Assembly (NCBI GenBank): GCA_028867435.1
Contig: JAGWGI010000006.1
Location: 1 to 51,564 of the forward strand
Direction of reading: 5' to 3'
Length of the DNA stretch: 51,564 bases
Origin: Microcaldota archaeon
Lineage (GTDB): Archaea; Micrarchaeota; Micrarchaeia; Micrarchaeales; CABMGC01
The position numbers and the translations under genes were made by a program. Positions 42,550 to 50,187 of the stretch are shown piece after piece. Positions within the stretch are counted from its first letter, which is position 1, and each line of letters begins with the position of its first letter. The notes under the pieces were generated by a model. The model was not told the DNA's origin, did no database searches, and saw only the letters and a program-made list of their open reading frames with translations.

Positions 42550-44463
42550 CTAGATGTCTAGGTACTTGACCTCTCCTGAATGCTCCTCTAGGAATTTCCT
42601 TCTTTTCCCTACGTCTACCCCCATCAGTATGGTGAAGAGCTCGTTTGCCTTTTCGGCGCTGGTTACCGAAATCTGCTTGAGCACCCTGTTCTCGGGGTTC
42701 ATGGTAGTATCCCAAAGCTGCTCTGGATTCATCTCCCCAAGGCCCTTGTACCTTTGCACTGCCGCTTTTCCGTCGTAAGACTTCATCTTGGTGTCAAGTT
42801 CCTGGTCGCTGTAGCAGTATGTGGCTTCCCTGCCTTTTGTTACTTTGTAGAGCGGAGGCTGGGCTATGTATACGTAGCCCATATCTATAACCGGCTTCAG
42901 GTACCTGTAGAGGAAGGTAAGAAGCAGCGTCCTTATGTGGCTACCATCTACATCGGCGTCGCTCATCAGCACGATCTTCTTGTATCTGATCTTTTCGATG
43001 TTGAAGGTCTCTTTTATGCCGGTGCCGAACGCGGCGACCATTGCGTGTATCTCGGCGTTATCGAAAATCTTCTCTACACTTGCCTTCTCCACGTTGAGTA
43101 TCTTTCCTTTCAGGGGAAGTATGGCCTGGTATTTCTTGTCACGGCCCTGTTTGCTTGAGCCTCCTGCGCTCTCTCCCTCCACTATGAATATCTCCGCTTT
43201 CTCTGGGTCTGCCTCAATGCAGTCCGCGAGCTTACCTGGGAGCACAGAGCTCTCGAAGATGCTTCTTTTTCTTACCATCTCTCTTGCTTTTCTCGCGCTC
43301 TCCCTTGCAACTGCGGCGTTTATCACCTTCTCCGCGATAGTTCTGGCTTCCGCAGGATGCTCCTCTAGGTATCTTGAAATTTGAGAATACACGACATTCT
43401 CGACCAGGCTCTTAACCTGTGTATTGCCAAGCTTCTCCTTTGTCTGACCTTCAAACTCAGGGTTTGGCATCAGAACGCTTATTACCGAACAGAGTCCTTC
43501 GCGCACATCGTCCCCGACTAGTTTTATCTCGCGCTTTTCCAGATTCCCGGCTTTGGTTACATAGTTTATTATTGCTCTTGAGAATGCAGACCTAAAGCCT
43601 ATCACATGTGTGCCACCTTCAGAAGTTCTGATGTTGTTAACGAAGGACTCCATCTTTTCGTCGTAGCCTTTGTTGTACTGGAGCCCCAGCGCCACGGTCA
43701 TGGTATCGGATTGCTTCCTAAAATGTATTATTGGAGTTATTGCCTCGCTGCCGAGGTTGAGGTGTGCCACAAAATCGGGTATGCCATTCTCCGAGAAGAA
43801 TTCTGTTTCTTCAGCAGGGCTTGACCTTTGGTCTATCAGGTGCACCTTGAGGCCGGGATTTAGAAATGTGGTATACTTGAGGCGGTCCTTTAGCACGTCT
43901 GCATCGAAGTTTGGGGTCACGAATATCTCAGGATCAGGCTTGAACCTTATCGCTGTACCTTTCTCGGTTGTCATCCCTATGCGCTGCAGTTCAGAGGTCG
44001 GGTAGCCCTGGGCAAATGTCTGCAGATATTCGCTGCCGTTCTTTTTTACACGAACTTCAGTGAATTCTGAAAGTGAGTTGATCACCGTGAGTCCTACTCC
44101 GTGAAGCCCACCGGCAGTCTTGTAAACGTCGTTGTTGAACTTGCCGCCAGAATGCAGTGACGTCATTATCACTTCAAGCGCCGGCTTGTTGTACTTGGGC
44201 ATTATGTCGATGGGTATGCCCCGGCCATCATCGGTTATCTCGGCGATTTCGCCTGTGCCGTTTGAGGAAAGCCTGATTGTGATGTTCTTGCAGTAGCCGG
44301 CCATCGCCTCGTCAACTGCGTTGTCCAGGGCTTCAAAGAGCAGGTGGAGGACTCCGGAGGGGCCTGTGGAACCTATGTACATAGCTGGCCTTTTCCTTAT
44401 ACCCAGGGGACCTTCAAGCACCACAATTTTCGATGCGTTATACTCATCTTCGATTCCTTCCAT
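42550..44463 (-). CDS. gyrB: DNA gyrase subunit B
   Basis: 637 residues. ATPase subunit. GHKL motifs EALDNAVDEAMAGYC, DDGRGIP and GGLHGVG; the TOPRIM domain has EGESAGGSSKQGRD and DADVDGSHIRTLLLTF. C-terminal QRYKGLGEMNPEQLWDTTMN completes the family pattern. The first gene of a two-gene operon with gyrA. Its TATA box at 44507-44513 gives a leader of about 20 nt. Confidence 0.97.
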   Translation of the reverse strand: MEGIEDEYNASKIVVLEGPLGIRKRPAMYIGSTGPSGVLHLLFEALDNAVDEAMAGYCKNITIRLSSNGTGEIAEITDDGRGIPIDIMPKYNKPALEVIMTSLHSGGKFNNDVYKTAGGLHGVGLTVINSLSEFTEVRVKKNGSEYLQTFAQGYPTSELQRIGMTTEKGTAIRFKPDPEIFVTPNFDADVLKDRLKYTTFLNPGLKVHLIDQRSSPAEETEFFSENGIPDFVAHLNLGSEAITPIIHFRKQSDTMTVALGLQYNKGYDEKMESFVNNIRTSEGGTHVIGFRSAFSRAIINYVTKAGNLEKREIKLVGDDVREGLCSVISVLMPNPEFEGQTKEKLGNTQVKSLVENVVYSQISRYLEEHPAEARTIAEKVINAAVARESARKAREMVRKRSIFESSVLPGKLADCIEADPEKAEIFIVEGESAGGSSKQGRDKKYQAILPLKGKILNVEKASVEKIFDNAEIHAMVAAFGTGIKETFNIEKIRYKKIVLMSDADVDGSHIRTLLLTFLYRYLKPVIDMGYVYIAQPPLYKVTKGREATYCYSDQELDTKMKSYDGKAAVQRYKGLGEMNPEQLWDTTMNPENRVLKQISVTSAEKANELFTILMGVDVGKRRKFLEEHSGEVKYLDI

Positions 44464-44506
44464 AGAATTCAGATCTCTTCCCTGCCTAAAATATACAATT
44501 CAACCC

Positions 44507-44513
44507 TTATAAA
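44507..44513 (-). promoter_or_regulatory. TATA box of the gyrBA operon
   Basis: Minus-strand TTTATAA centred near 44510, preceded by an A/G run (AAAAGG). Predicted start near 44484, about 21 bases before the gyrB ATG. Confidence 0.55.
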
Positions 44514-44614
44514 CCTTTTGCGAGAGGTTTGTCGTCGTAAAATTGGGTGGGGAGTGCACTTGGGAAGAGGGGTGGATTATAAGTATTTTTATTGAGCAGC
44601 TAGATCGTGATTTC

Positions 44615-45934
44615 TTGCAAAAAAAAGTAATAATAATAGGGGCTGCAGGCAGGGACTTCCATAATTTTAATATGCTTTTCAGGGACAACGCAGAGTACGA
44701 AGTGGCAGCATTCACAGCTGCGCAGATACCTTTCATTGAGAAGCGAACCTACCCACTGGTGCTTGCAGGAAGTAGATATCCAAAGGGCATACCGATATAC
44801 AGTGAATCAAGGCTTGAAGAGCTAATTGATAGGCATAGGATAGATGTATGCGTGATGTCGTATAGCGACCTAGCTGATGTGGTGGTGATGGACAAGGCGA
44901 GCAAGGTCAATGCACATGGCGCGGATTTCTGGTTGGTGGCACCTGATAATACGATGATAAAGTCGAAAAAGCCGGTGATAGCAGTCTGCGCGGTAAGGAC
45001 AGGATGCGGGAAGAGCCAGGTTTCTAGATATATCTCCAACATAGTTAAGCATTCGGGCATGGTCCCGATAGCGATCAGGCACCCTATGCCGTATGGCGAC
45101 TTAAAGAAGCAGATTGTTGAGAGGTTTGAAACGCTTGATGACCTGAAAAAATACAAGACTACAATTGAGGAGCGGGAGGATTATGAGCCCCACATAAGAA
45201 ACGGCACGATAGTTTATTCTGGAGTTGATTATCAAAAAATACTGCGTGCTGCGGAAAGGGAAGCGGATATAATCATATGGGACGGAGGTAACAACGACAC
45301 CCCGTTCATTAAACCAGATCTGATGATTACTGTTGCCGACCCTCTCAGGGTGGGAGATGAGTTGATTTATTACCCGGGAGAAACTGCGGCAAGGATGGCA
45401 GATGTGATAATCGTGAACAAAGTCAACTCTGCAACCAAGGAGGAGGTGGCAAAACTCGTATCAAACATAAAGACCATCAACAAAAAAGCTACCGTAATAC
45501 TTGCGAATTCAAAAATAAGCGTGAGCGACCAGAAGGGGATCAGGGGGAAGCGGGTGCTGGTCATAGAGGACGGGCCGACGGTAACGCATGGAGGCATGAA
45601 ATACGGAGCCGCCACGGTGGCTGCCAGGCAGTATGGAGCTAGAGAAATGATAGTTGCGAAGAAGTATGCAGTTGGCAATATAAGGAAAGTGTATGACAAA
45701 TACACCCACTTGGACAGGATACTGCCGGCCGTGGGCTATACCAAGCTTGAAATCGAGGAACTAAAAAGGACCATAAACAGGGCCAAATGCGACGCAGTGG
45801 TTTCCGCAACGCCAACGGACCTTGGAAGCATAATGAATATCAATAAGCCCATCATCAGGGTGTCCTACGAGCTAGAGGAACGTGGTACGCTGCTAACAGA
45901 TACAATTAATAATTTTATAAAACATAGAACATAG
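44615..45934 (+). CDS. Cyclic 2,3-diphosphoglycerate synthetase-like P-loop protein
   Basis: 439 residues from TTG 44615 (LQKKVIIIGAAGRDFHNFN). The family is related to the cDPG synthetase that makes the osmolyte/thermoprotectant cyclic 2,3-diphosphoglycerate in methanogens. N-terminal Rossmann-like domain (residues 1-130), then Walker-A-like RTGCGKSQVSRY near 140, IIWDGGNNDTPF, IVNKVN, and DGPTVTHGGMKYGA. The TTG is chosen since GTGA stands shortly before it and the residues ahead have no family character; the ORF from 44543 would add 24. Actual product is uncertain. Confidence 0.75.
   Translation: MQKKVIIIGAAGRDFHNFNMLFRDNAEYEVAAFTAAQIPFIEKRTYPLVLAGSRYPKGIPIYSESRLEELIDRHRIDVCVMSYSDLADVVVMDKASKVNAHGADFWLVAPDNTMIKSKKPVIAVCAVRTGCGKSQVSRYISNIVKHSGMVPIAIRHPMPYGDLKKQIVERFETLDDLKKYKTTIEEREDYEPHIRNGTIVYSGVDYQKILRAAEREADIIIWDGGNNDTPFIKPDLMITVADPLRVGDELIYYPGETAARMADVIIVNKVNSATKEEVAKLVSNIKTINKKATVILANSKISVSDQKGIRGKRVLVIEDGPTVTHGGMKYGAATVAARQYGAREMIVAKKYAVGNIRKVYDKYTHLDRILPAVGYTKLEIEELKRTINRAKCDAVVSATPTDLGSIMNINKPIIRVSYELEERGTLLTDTINNFIKHRT
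45913..45922 (+). promoter_or_regulatory. TATA box of tRNA-Lys inside the cDPGS-like gene end
   Basis: TTTTATAAAA centred near 45917-45918 lies within the last codons of the upstream gene. Its distance to the first tRNA base (45945) is about 27 bp, so transcription would begin at the mature 5' end. Confidence 0.6.
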
Positions 45935-45944
45935 CGCTTTTCCT

Positions 45945-46019
45945 GGGCTCGTAACTCAGTTTGGTCAGAGTGGCTGGCTCTTAACCAGCAAGCCAGGGGT
46001 TCAAATCCCCTCGAGCCCA
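45945..46019 (+). tRNA. tRNA-Lys (anticodon CUU)
   Basis: Acceptor GGGCTCG (45945-45951) pairs with CGAGCCC (46012-46018). D arm ACTC...GAGT, anticodon stem GCTGG/CCAGC with loop CTCTTAA giving CUU, T arm AGGGG-TTCAAAT-CCCCT, discriminator A, no encoded CCA and no intron. It sits 10 bases after the cDPGS-like gene. Confidence 0.95.
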
Positions 46020-46116
46020 TTTATTTTCTGCACTTGAGGCAGACTAGCAAAAGCAGGATTTAAACAAATAGTAGGAATAGGCTATAAACCATCTAGTGTA
46101 TCTATCTTTAGGTATT

Positions 46117-46551
46117 ATGGATTTTGCAGCTCCAGGAAAAAAGGATAGTAATTCGAAGATCAAGAATTTCAACGGCGCGGCCTTTGCTGATGCTATAAGA
46201 AGCGGTGCCGAGGTGAAGGACATGCAAGTGGGGAGAGTGGGTTACATCCCGCCTTCGGCAATAATAAGCACAAAGGATGGAGAGCTCTATATTAATGGAA
46301 GGTTTTCCTTGTCCGACAATGCCGTAGTTGCCATGATAGAGATAAAACGCGTTTCTGAGGGTGCTTTTGAACTGAACTTTTTGAAAATGAATAAGGAAGA
46401 TTACAAATCGATTCTTAACTTCTCCAATATCGAGGAAGCGAGTAGGTGGTTTTTCGAGGTCGAACCAAAAGACTTCATAAGTGTTGGCAATATCAAAACC
46501 AGCACGGTACCAGACAGCGTCGATAGGGATCAGTCAGGGATATCGCAATAA
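46117..46551 (+). CDS. Hypothetical protein downstream of tRNA-Lys
   Basis: 144 residues from ATG 46117. Not recognised. Charged N-terminus (GKKDSNSKIKNF), central segment VGRVGYIPPSAIISTKDG, then a beta-rich part VVAMIEIKRVSEGAFELNFL and a helical region with WFFEVEPKDF. No membrane helix or metal site. A CTATAAAC box at about 46082-46089 puts transcription near 46112, and GGTATT lies before the ATG. The longer frame to 46096 lies partly ahead of that start. Confidence 0.65.
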   Translation: MDFAAPGKKDSNSKIKNFNGAAFADAIRSGAEVKDMQVGRVGYIPPSAIISTKDGELYINGRFSLSDNAVVAMIEIKRVSEGAFELNFLKMNKEDYKSILNFSNIEEASRWFFEVEPKDFISVGNIKTSTVPDSVDRDQSGISQ

Positions 46552-46594
46552 CATTTTAACAAAAATAGCTACGCATTTTGTAAAAAAAGATAAC

Positions 46595-46602
46595 ATATAA
46601 AT
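46595..46602 (+). promoter_or_regulatory. TATA box of the TFE gene
   Basis: ATATAAAT centred near 46598; predicted start near 46625 gives a leader of about 20 nt with GTGAT before the ATG at 46647. Confidence 0.6.
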
Positions 46603-46646
46603 ACCTCGGTCGCCATATTCTAGTTAACCCAATTCTCGTGATATTA

Positions 46647-47411
46647 ATGAACAAACAACCAAAACATTCGAAATCTGCAAAAGCTGTGCATAGGAAGGCG
46701 TCCCACGCCCATAGGGCGAAGAAGAAGAACGTGAACATGAGGGCTAAGAAGACTACGAAAAGGCCGATGCCGCACAAGCACACCAAGAGCGTTAAGCGTT
46801 ATAAGGTGGTTAAGGCGCATGCGCCAAAGACAGTGGGGCGAATTCGGGTAGAGAAGACGGTAAAGGAGAAGGTGCCGAAGGTGGTTTCTGACTTCAGGAC
46901 GGCAAACATAGCTGATGAGATGCTAATAAATCAGGTAATAGAGGGAGCACACTTTTCAAATCACATTTCGAGAAACGTGGGTAAGCGTGCTAGGGAAATA
47001 ATCAAGATACTGGCGACGCCGCAGACTGATGATGCAATCGCAGAGAAGCTTGACATAAAGATTAACGAGGTAAGGAGGATGCTTAACACCCTGAACACGT
47101 TTGGGGTAACAAGATACAACGTCAACAAGGATAGCAAGGGCTGGCTCACCTTCAAGTGGTACATAGATGCAAGCAAGCTCATTGAGATGCAGGATGAGAT
47201 AATTGCCAGGGAGGGTAGCGCAGGGTACAGGATCCCGGAAGGGTGCAACGATTTCTTCATATGCAACAAGTGCTACGCGGAGCAGAAGACGATATTCCCA
47301 TTCGAGACAGCTTTTGAGATGAACTTCAAGTGTGAATGCGGGGGGGTGATGAAGCAGGTAAACAAGATCGAGGTTGAGCAGCTGGTGATGCAGGAAGGAA
47401 AGATTTTATAG
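46647..47411 (+). CDS. tfe: Transcription factor E (TFE-alpha) with long basic N-terminal tail
   Basis: 254 residues from ATG 46647. Assists open-complex formation by RNA polymerase. The TFE core is residues about 85-254: winged helix with TDDAIAEKLDIKINEVRRML (127-146), wing KGWLTFKWYIDASKL, and a zinc ribbon with CNKC (206-209) and C229/C231. The second pair reads CxC (KCECGG) instead of the usual CxxC. Preceding the core are about 80 residues very rich in Lys, Arg and His (KHSK, HRAKKKN, RAKKTTKRPMPHKHTK), which ordinary archaeal TFE lacks. GTGAT precedes ATG. Confidence 0.85.
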   Translation: MNKQPKHSKSAKAVHRKASHAHRAKKKNVNMRAKKTTKRPMPHKHTKSVKRYKVVKAHAPKTVGRIRVEKTVKEKVPKVVSDFRTANIADEMLINQVIEGAHFSNHISRNVGKRAREIIKILATPQTDDAIAEKLDIKINEVRRMLNTLNTFGVTRYNVNKDSKGWLTFKWYIDASKLIEMQDEIIAREGSAGYRIPEGCNDFFICNKCYAEQKTIFPFETAFEMNFKCECGGVMKQVNKIEVEQLVMQEGKIL

Positions 47412-47420
47412 GGGCGTTTA

Positions 47421-47488
47421 TGGTCGTAAGAACCGGAGAGTTGGGTCGTGGTTTAAGAGGGCTTAAAGAAGTTTTGGCCCTATGACCA
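47421..47488 (+). ncRNA. Possible structured RNA in the TFE 3' region
   Basis: An eight-pair closing stem TGGTCGTA (47421-47428) with TATGACCA (47481-47488, one G-U) encloses a hairpin GAACC (47430-47434)/GGTTT (47450-47454) and a hairpin GGGC (47459-47462)/GCCC (47477-47480), which together look like a three-way junction. An A run follows. It starts 10 bases after the TFE stop and could be a 3' UTR element, terminator structure or small RNA. Hand-folded only. Confidence 0.25.
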
Positions 47489-47630
47489 AAAAACAGGATT
47501 GATGGCCTGGCGCTGGGCAAGGGGGATATAAACCAAGATGCTACGTTTTTCGCGCGTCCGAAAAGTACACTTGAGGAACAGGCAGATTAAGGAAGATATT
47601 ATAATCTATTTCTGTTAATATTGTTTTGAT

Positions 47631-47705
47631 AGCGAGGTAGGGTAGCCTGGAGTGCCCGCCGGGCTCATAACCCGGAGATCGATGGTCCAAATCCATCCCT
47701 CGCTA
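47631..47705 (+). tRNA. Initiator tRNA-Met (anticodon CAU)
   Basis: Acceptor AGCGAGG pairs with CCTCGCT; A1-T72 and the anticodon stem CCGGG/CCCGG with loop CTCATAA are initiator marks. D arm GGGT...GCCC with GG in the loop; T stem GATGG/CCATC. T loop reads TCCAAAT rather than TTCAAAT, so position 55 is C. No intron, no encoded CCA. TATA-like ATTATAAT at 47598-47605 is about 30 bp upstream. Confidence 0.93.
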
Positions 47706-47728
47706 TTTGTTGTTCAATCTGGGCGTAC

Positions 47729-47839
47729 ACCCCACAGTTCCACTAATCGTGCATCTTATATATAATTAACACATAATAAATCATCAAATAGTCCATACTT
47801 TTGGTTGCAGATTTTTAAAAAATACTGGAACTGTGGGGT
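47729..47839. repeat. 111-bp element with 14-bp perfect inverted ends before the GINS operon
   Basis: Left end ACCCCACAGTTCCA (47729-47742) and right end TGGAACTGTGGGGT (47826-47839) are exact reverse complements, with 83 very AT-rich bases between them. No clear flanking target duplication is seen. The apparent promoter of the GINS - L44e - aIF2-alpha - PAC2 operon (TTTTTAAAAAA at about 47812-47822) lies inside. It could be a miniature inverted-repeat element, or a pair of operator half-sites. Confidence 0.7.
47812..47822 (+). promoter_or_regulatory. Probable TATA box of the GINS-L44e operon
   Basis: TTTTTAAAAAA centred near 47817; predicted start near 47843 leaves a leader of about 32 nt with GGTGA before the GTG at 47875. 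It lies within the inverted-repeat element, close to its right arm. Confidence 0.5.
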
Positions 47840-47874
47840 AATGGGCTAGTTTGTTTTGTTTAGGTGAAAGGTCA

Positions 47875-48342
47875 GTGGAAATTTCCGTGGAACAATTGTT
47901 CAATATGCTTCAGGCAGAAAGGAAAACAGGAGAGGTAATCCCGCTGCCGTCAAACTTTTACAAAGAGGCACAGCAACAATCGGCGCATATTGAGGTCCAC
48001 GAAGCTGGGGCCCAGCATAAGGCAAACTTCAAGAAGCTACTTGAAACTTTAAAAGAGAGACGACTACAGAAGCTATTAATATACTTGGCGTACAATAAAC
48101 AACTACCAACCCTCATGCCAGAAGAGGAGTGGCAAATATACAATAAAATCAAAAACATAATAAACAGTAACGAGGACGCCTCGCAGAAGCTCAAGAAGCT
48201 GAGGATAGCTGCAGACCTTCCTGAGCTTATGATGCCAAATGGCAGCAAAACCGGACCATACAAGCAGAATCAGACTATCGAAACCGGAAATGACTACGAA
48301 ACACAGTTCCTGATTAACAACAAGCTCGCAGAACCGATATAA
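47875..48342 (+). CDS. gins51: GINS complex subunit (Gins51 type)
   Basis: 155 residues from GTG 47875, preceded by GGTGA eight bases away. Part of the CMG replicative helicase with MCM and Cdc45/RecJ. A domain: SVEQLFNMLQAERKTGEVI with PLPSNFY, then RRLQKLLIYL and PEEEWQIYNKI. B domain, residues about 112-155: PELMMPNGSKTGPYKQNQTI ... LINNKLAEPI, matching the archaeal GINS ending (dGk.yGPfk...lLi.kG.Aeei). A-then-B order means Gins51/Gins15. The L44e and aIF2-alpha neighbours are the usual ones for archaeal GINS. Confidence 0.85.
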   Translation: MEISVEQLFNMLQAERKTGEVIPLPSNFYKEAQQQSAHIEVHEAGAQHKANFKKLLETLKERRLQKLLIYLAYNKQLPTLMPEEEWQIYNKIKNIINSNEDASQKLKKLRIAADLPELMMPNGSKTGPYKQNQTIETGNDYETQFLINNKLAEPI

Positions 48343-48351
48343 AGTGATGAA

Positions 48352-48645
48352 ATGAAAATACAGAAAGAGATAAGGACATACTGTCCATACTGCAACAAGC
48401 ACACAGTGCATACTATAAAGCATATAGTGAGCCCAAAGCCTGCCAACCCTACAAGGGGGCTGAGCATGAGCAACAGGAGGCACGAGAGGAAGATCAAGGG
48501 CTATGTTGGAAAGGTAAAGGCCAAGACACCAAAGAAGAAGCTCGGCACAAGGCAGAAGGTCACGATGGAATGCAAGGACTGCCACAAGTCCATAGAGCGC
48601 GTGATAGGCGGGAGGACGAAGAAGAAGCTTGAGATCAAGCGCTGA
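48352..48645 (+). CDS. rpl44e: Ribosomal protein L44e
   Basis: 97 residues. RTYCPYCNKHTVH and MECKDCHKS give the two zinc-binding pairs; the middle part is Lys/Arg-rich with GLSMSNRRHERKIKGY and the GGRTKKKLEIKR ending. In most archaea S27e follows L44e; here aIF2-alpha comes next after five bases. Confidence 0.96.
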   Translation: MKIQKEIRTYCPYCNKHTVHTIKHIVSPKPANPTRGLSMSNRRHERKIKGYVGKVKAKTPKKKLGTRQKVTMECKDCHKSIERVIGGRTKKKLEIKR

Positions 48646-48650
48646 TTGCG

Positions 48651-49418
48651 ATGATAGTAAGGAAGGAGATGCCCGAGGTCGGGGAACTCGTGCTGGTCAG
48701 GATAAAGAAGGTGATGCCCTTCGGCGCCTACTGCGAGCTCGTCGAATATAACAACATGGACGGATACCTCCCAATAAAAGAGGTCGCCTCTGGCTGGATA
48801 AAGAACATCCACGAGTTCGTGAAGGAAGGCCAGAGGAGCGTTGCCAAAATCGTCTACATAGACAAGGAGAAGAAGGCAATAGACGTCTCGCTAAAGAAGG
48901 TTACAAAGAAGGAGGACAGAGACAAGGTAAACGACTACAACCTCGAGAAGAGGGCAGAGAACCTTATACTTCAGGCTGCAAAGGGCGCGGGGCAAGCAGA
49001 CAAGAAGGCCGAGATAGTCGCAGAACTCACAAAGAAATACCCCAGCTACAATGACGTAATAACCGCGATATCTGAGAAGAAGGGCGCACTCTTGGGCCTA
49101 AAGCTTTCCCAGAAGCTAATAGACGAGCTAGAGGACATAGTTGCAAAGAACATCCGCCCGAAGGTTTACAATGTTTCATATGTGGCAGAAGTCACCTCAT
49201 ACGACACCAAAAAAGGAGTCTTCACACTAAAGAAGGCGTTTGAAGAGATAGAGAAGTTGGGGGTCACAGTCACGTATCTCGGCGCCCCTAGGTACAGGCT
49301 GCAGTGCGAGGATTCGAGCTATCCCAAAGCTGAAGAGAGGATAAGGCAGGCGACAGCAGTGCTCGAGCAGCTCGTCGTCCCAAACGGCACACTTACAACT
49401 AAAAAAGACAAGGTATAG
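48651..49418 (+). CDS. eif2a: Translation initiation factor aIF2-alpha
   Basis: 255 residues. Part of the aIF2 heterotrimer that carries initiator tRNA. N-terminal S1 domain (residues 9-82): GELVLVRIKKVMPFGAYCEL and VDVSLKKV-like ending (IDVSLKKV). The helical domain (about 90-170) and the alpha/beta domain (180-255) with RYRLQCEDSSYPKAEERI follow. The initiator tRNA lies 0.9 kb upstream. Confidence 0.95.
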   Translation: MIVRKEMPEVGELVLVRIKKVMPFGAYCELVEYNNMDGYLPIKEVASGWIKNIHEFVKEGQRSVAKIVYIDKEKKAIDVSLKKVTKKEDRDKVNDYNLEKRAENLILQAAKGAGQADKKAEIVAELTKKYPSYNDVITAISEKKGALLGLKLSQKLIDELEDIVAKNIRPKVYNVSYVAEVTSYDTKKGVFTLKKAFEEIEKLGVTVTYLGAPRYRLQCEDSSYPKAEERIRQATAVLEQLVVPNGTLTTKKDKV

Positions 49419-49419
49419 A

Positions 49420-50187
49420 ATGGAGAAGACTACGATATACTACAATGCCAAGACCAAGCCAAGGAGCCCGCTACTCATAGTCGGCCTACCAGGAATAGGC
49501 AATGTCGGAAGCCTTGTTGGCGAGCATCTGCGCACAGAACTTAAGGCCAAGAAATTTGCAACCCTCTATTCGCCGCACTTTCCGCATCAGGTAGTGATGC
49601 TCAAGTCAGGCGGAATACGCCTTGTCAGCAACAGGTTCTATCTCTGGAAGAACCCGTCCAAGGAAAAGAACGTGCACGACGTGATAATCCTGGTGGGCGA
49701 CTTTCAGGCGCTCTCATCAGAGGGGCAGTACGAGATTAACGAGAAGATAATCAAGTTCTTCAAGAAACTAGGTGGCAGGACGGTCTACACTATAGGCGGC
49801 TACAACGCCACCAACCAATATGTCCAGACCCCCCGTGTCTTCGCAGTAACTACTGATAAATCTCAGATCCCCGCACTTAAGAAGAATGGCATAATCTTCG
49901 GTGTGGCCTCTGGGATGATCTGGGGCTCTGCAGGGTTGTTGCTCGCATTCTCAAAGAAGTACAAACTAACCGCAACCTGCATAATGGGGGAAACTGGGAT
50001 GTTAGACGTAGACGCCCACGCTGCCAAAGCGATTCTAGACGCCCTGGTAAAACACTTAGGCCTGAATGTAAATCTGGACAACATGGAGAAGATCAGCAAG
50101 GAGACCGAGAAGATGCTCGGTGCCATGGAGGAGGCGGCGAAGAAGGAGCAGCAGGGCAACAAGGAGAACTTCACATACATCAGGTAA
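49420..50187 (+). CDS. PAC2-family protein (proteasome assembly chaperone-like)
   Basis: 255 residues. LLIVGLPGIGNVGSLVGEHL near residues 20-39 is the PAC2/PbaB hallmark, followed by VIILVGDFQALSSEGQYEI, IGGYNA and GETGMLDVDAHAAKAILDAL. Charged helical C-terminus. Archaeal members bind the proteasome alpha ring as activators or assembly factors. It starts one base after aIF2-alpha; Nop10, which usually lies between them, is absent. Last gene of the operon. Confidence 0.88.
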   Translation: MEKTTIYYNAKTKPRSPLLIVGLPGIGNVGSLVGEHLRTELKAKKFATLYSPHFPHQVVMLKSGGIRLVSNRFYLWKNPSKEKNVHDVIILVGDFQALSSEGQYEINEKIIKFFKKLGGRTVYTIGGYNATNQYVQTPRVFAVTTDKSQIPALKKNGIIFGVASGMIWGSAGLLLAFSKKYKLTATCIMGETGMLDVDAHAAKAILDALVKHLGLNVNLDNMEKISKETEKMLGAMEEAAKKEQQGNKENFTYIR

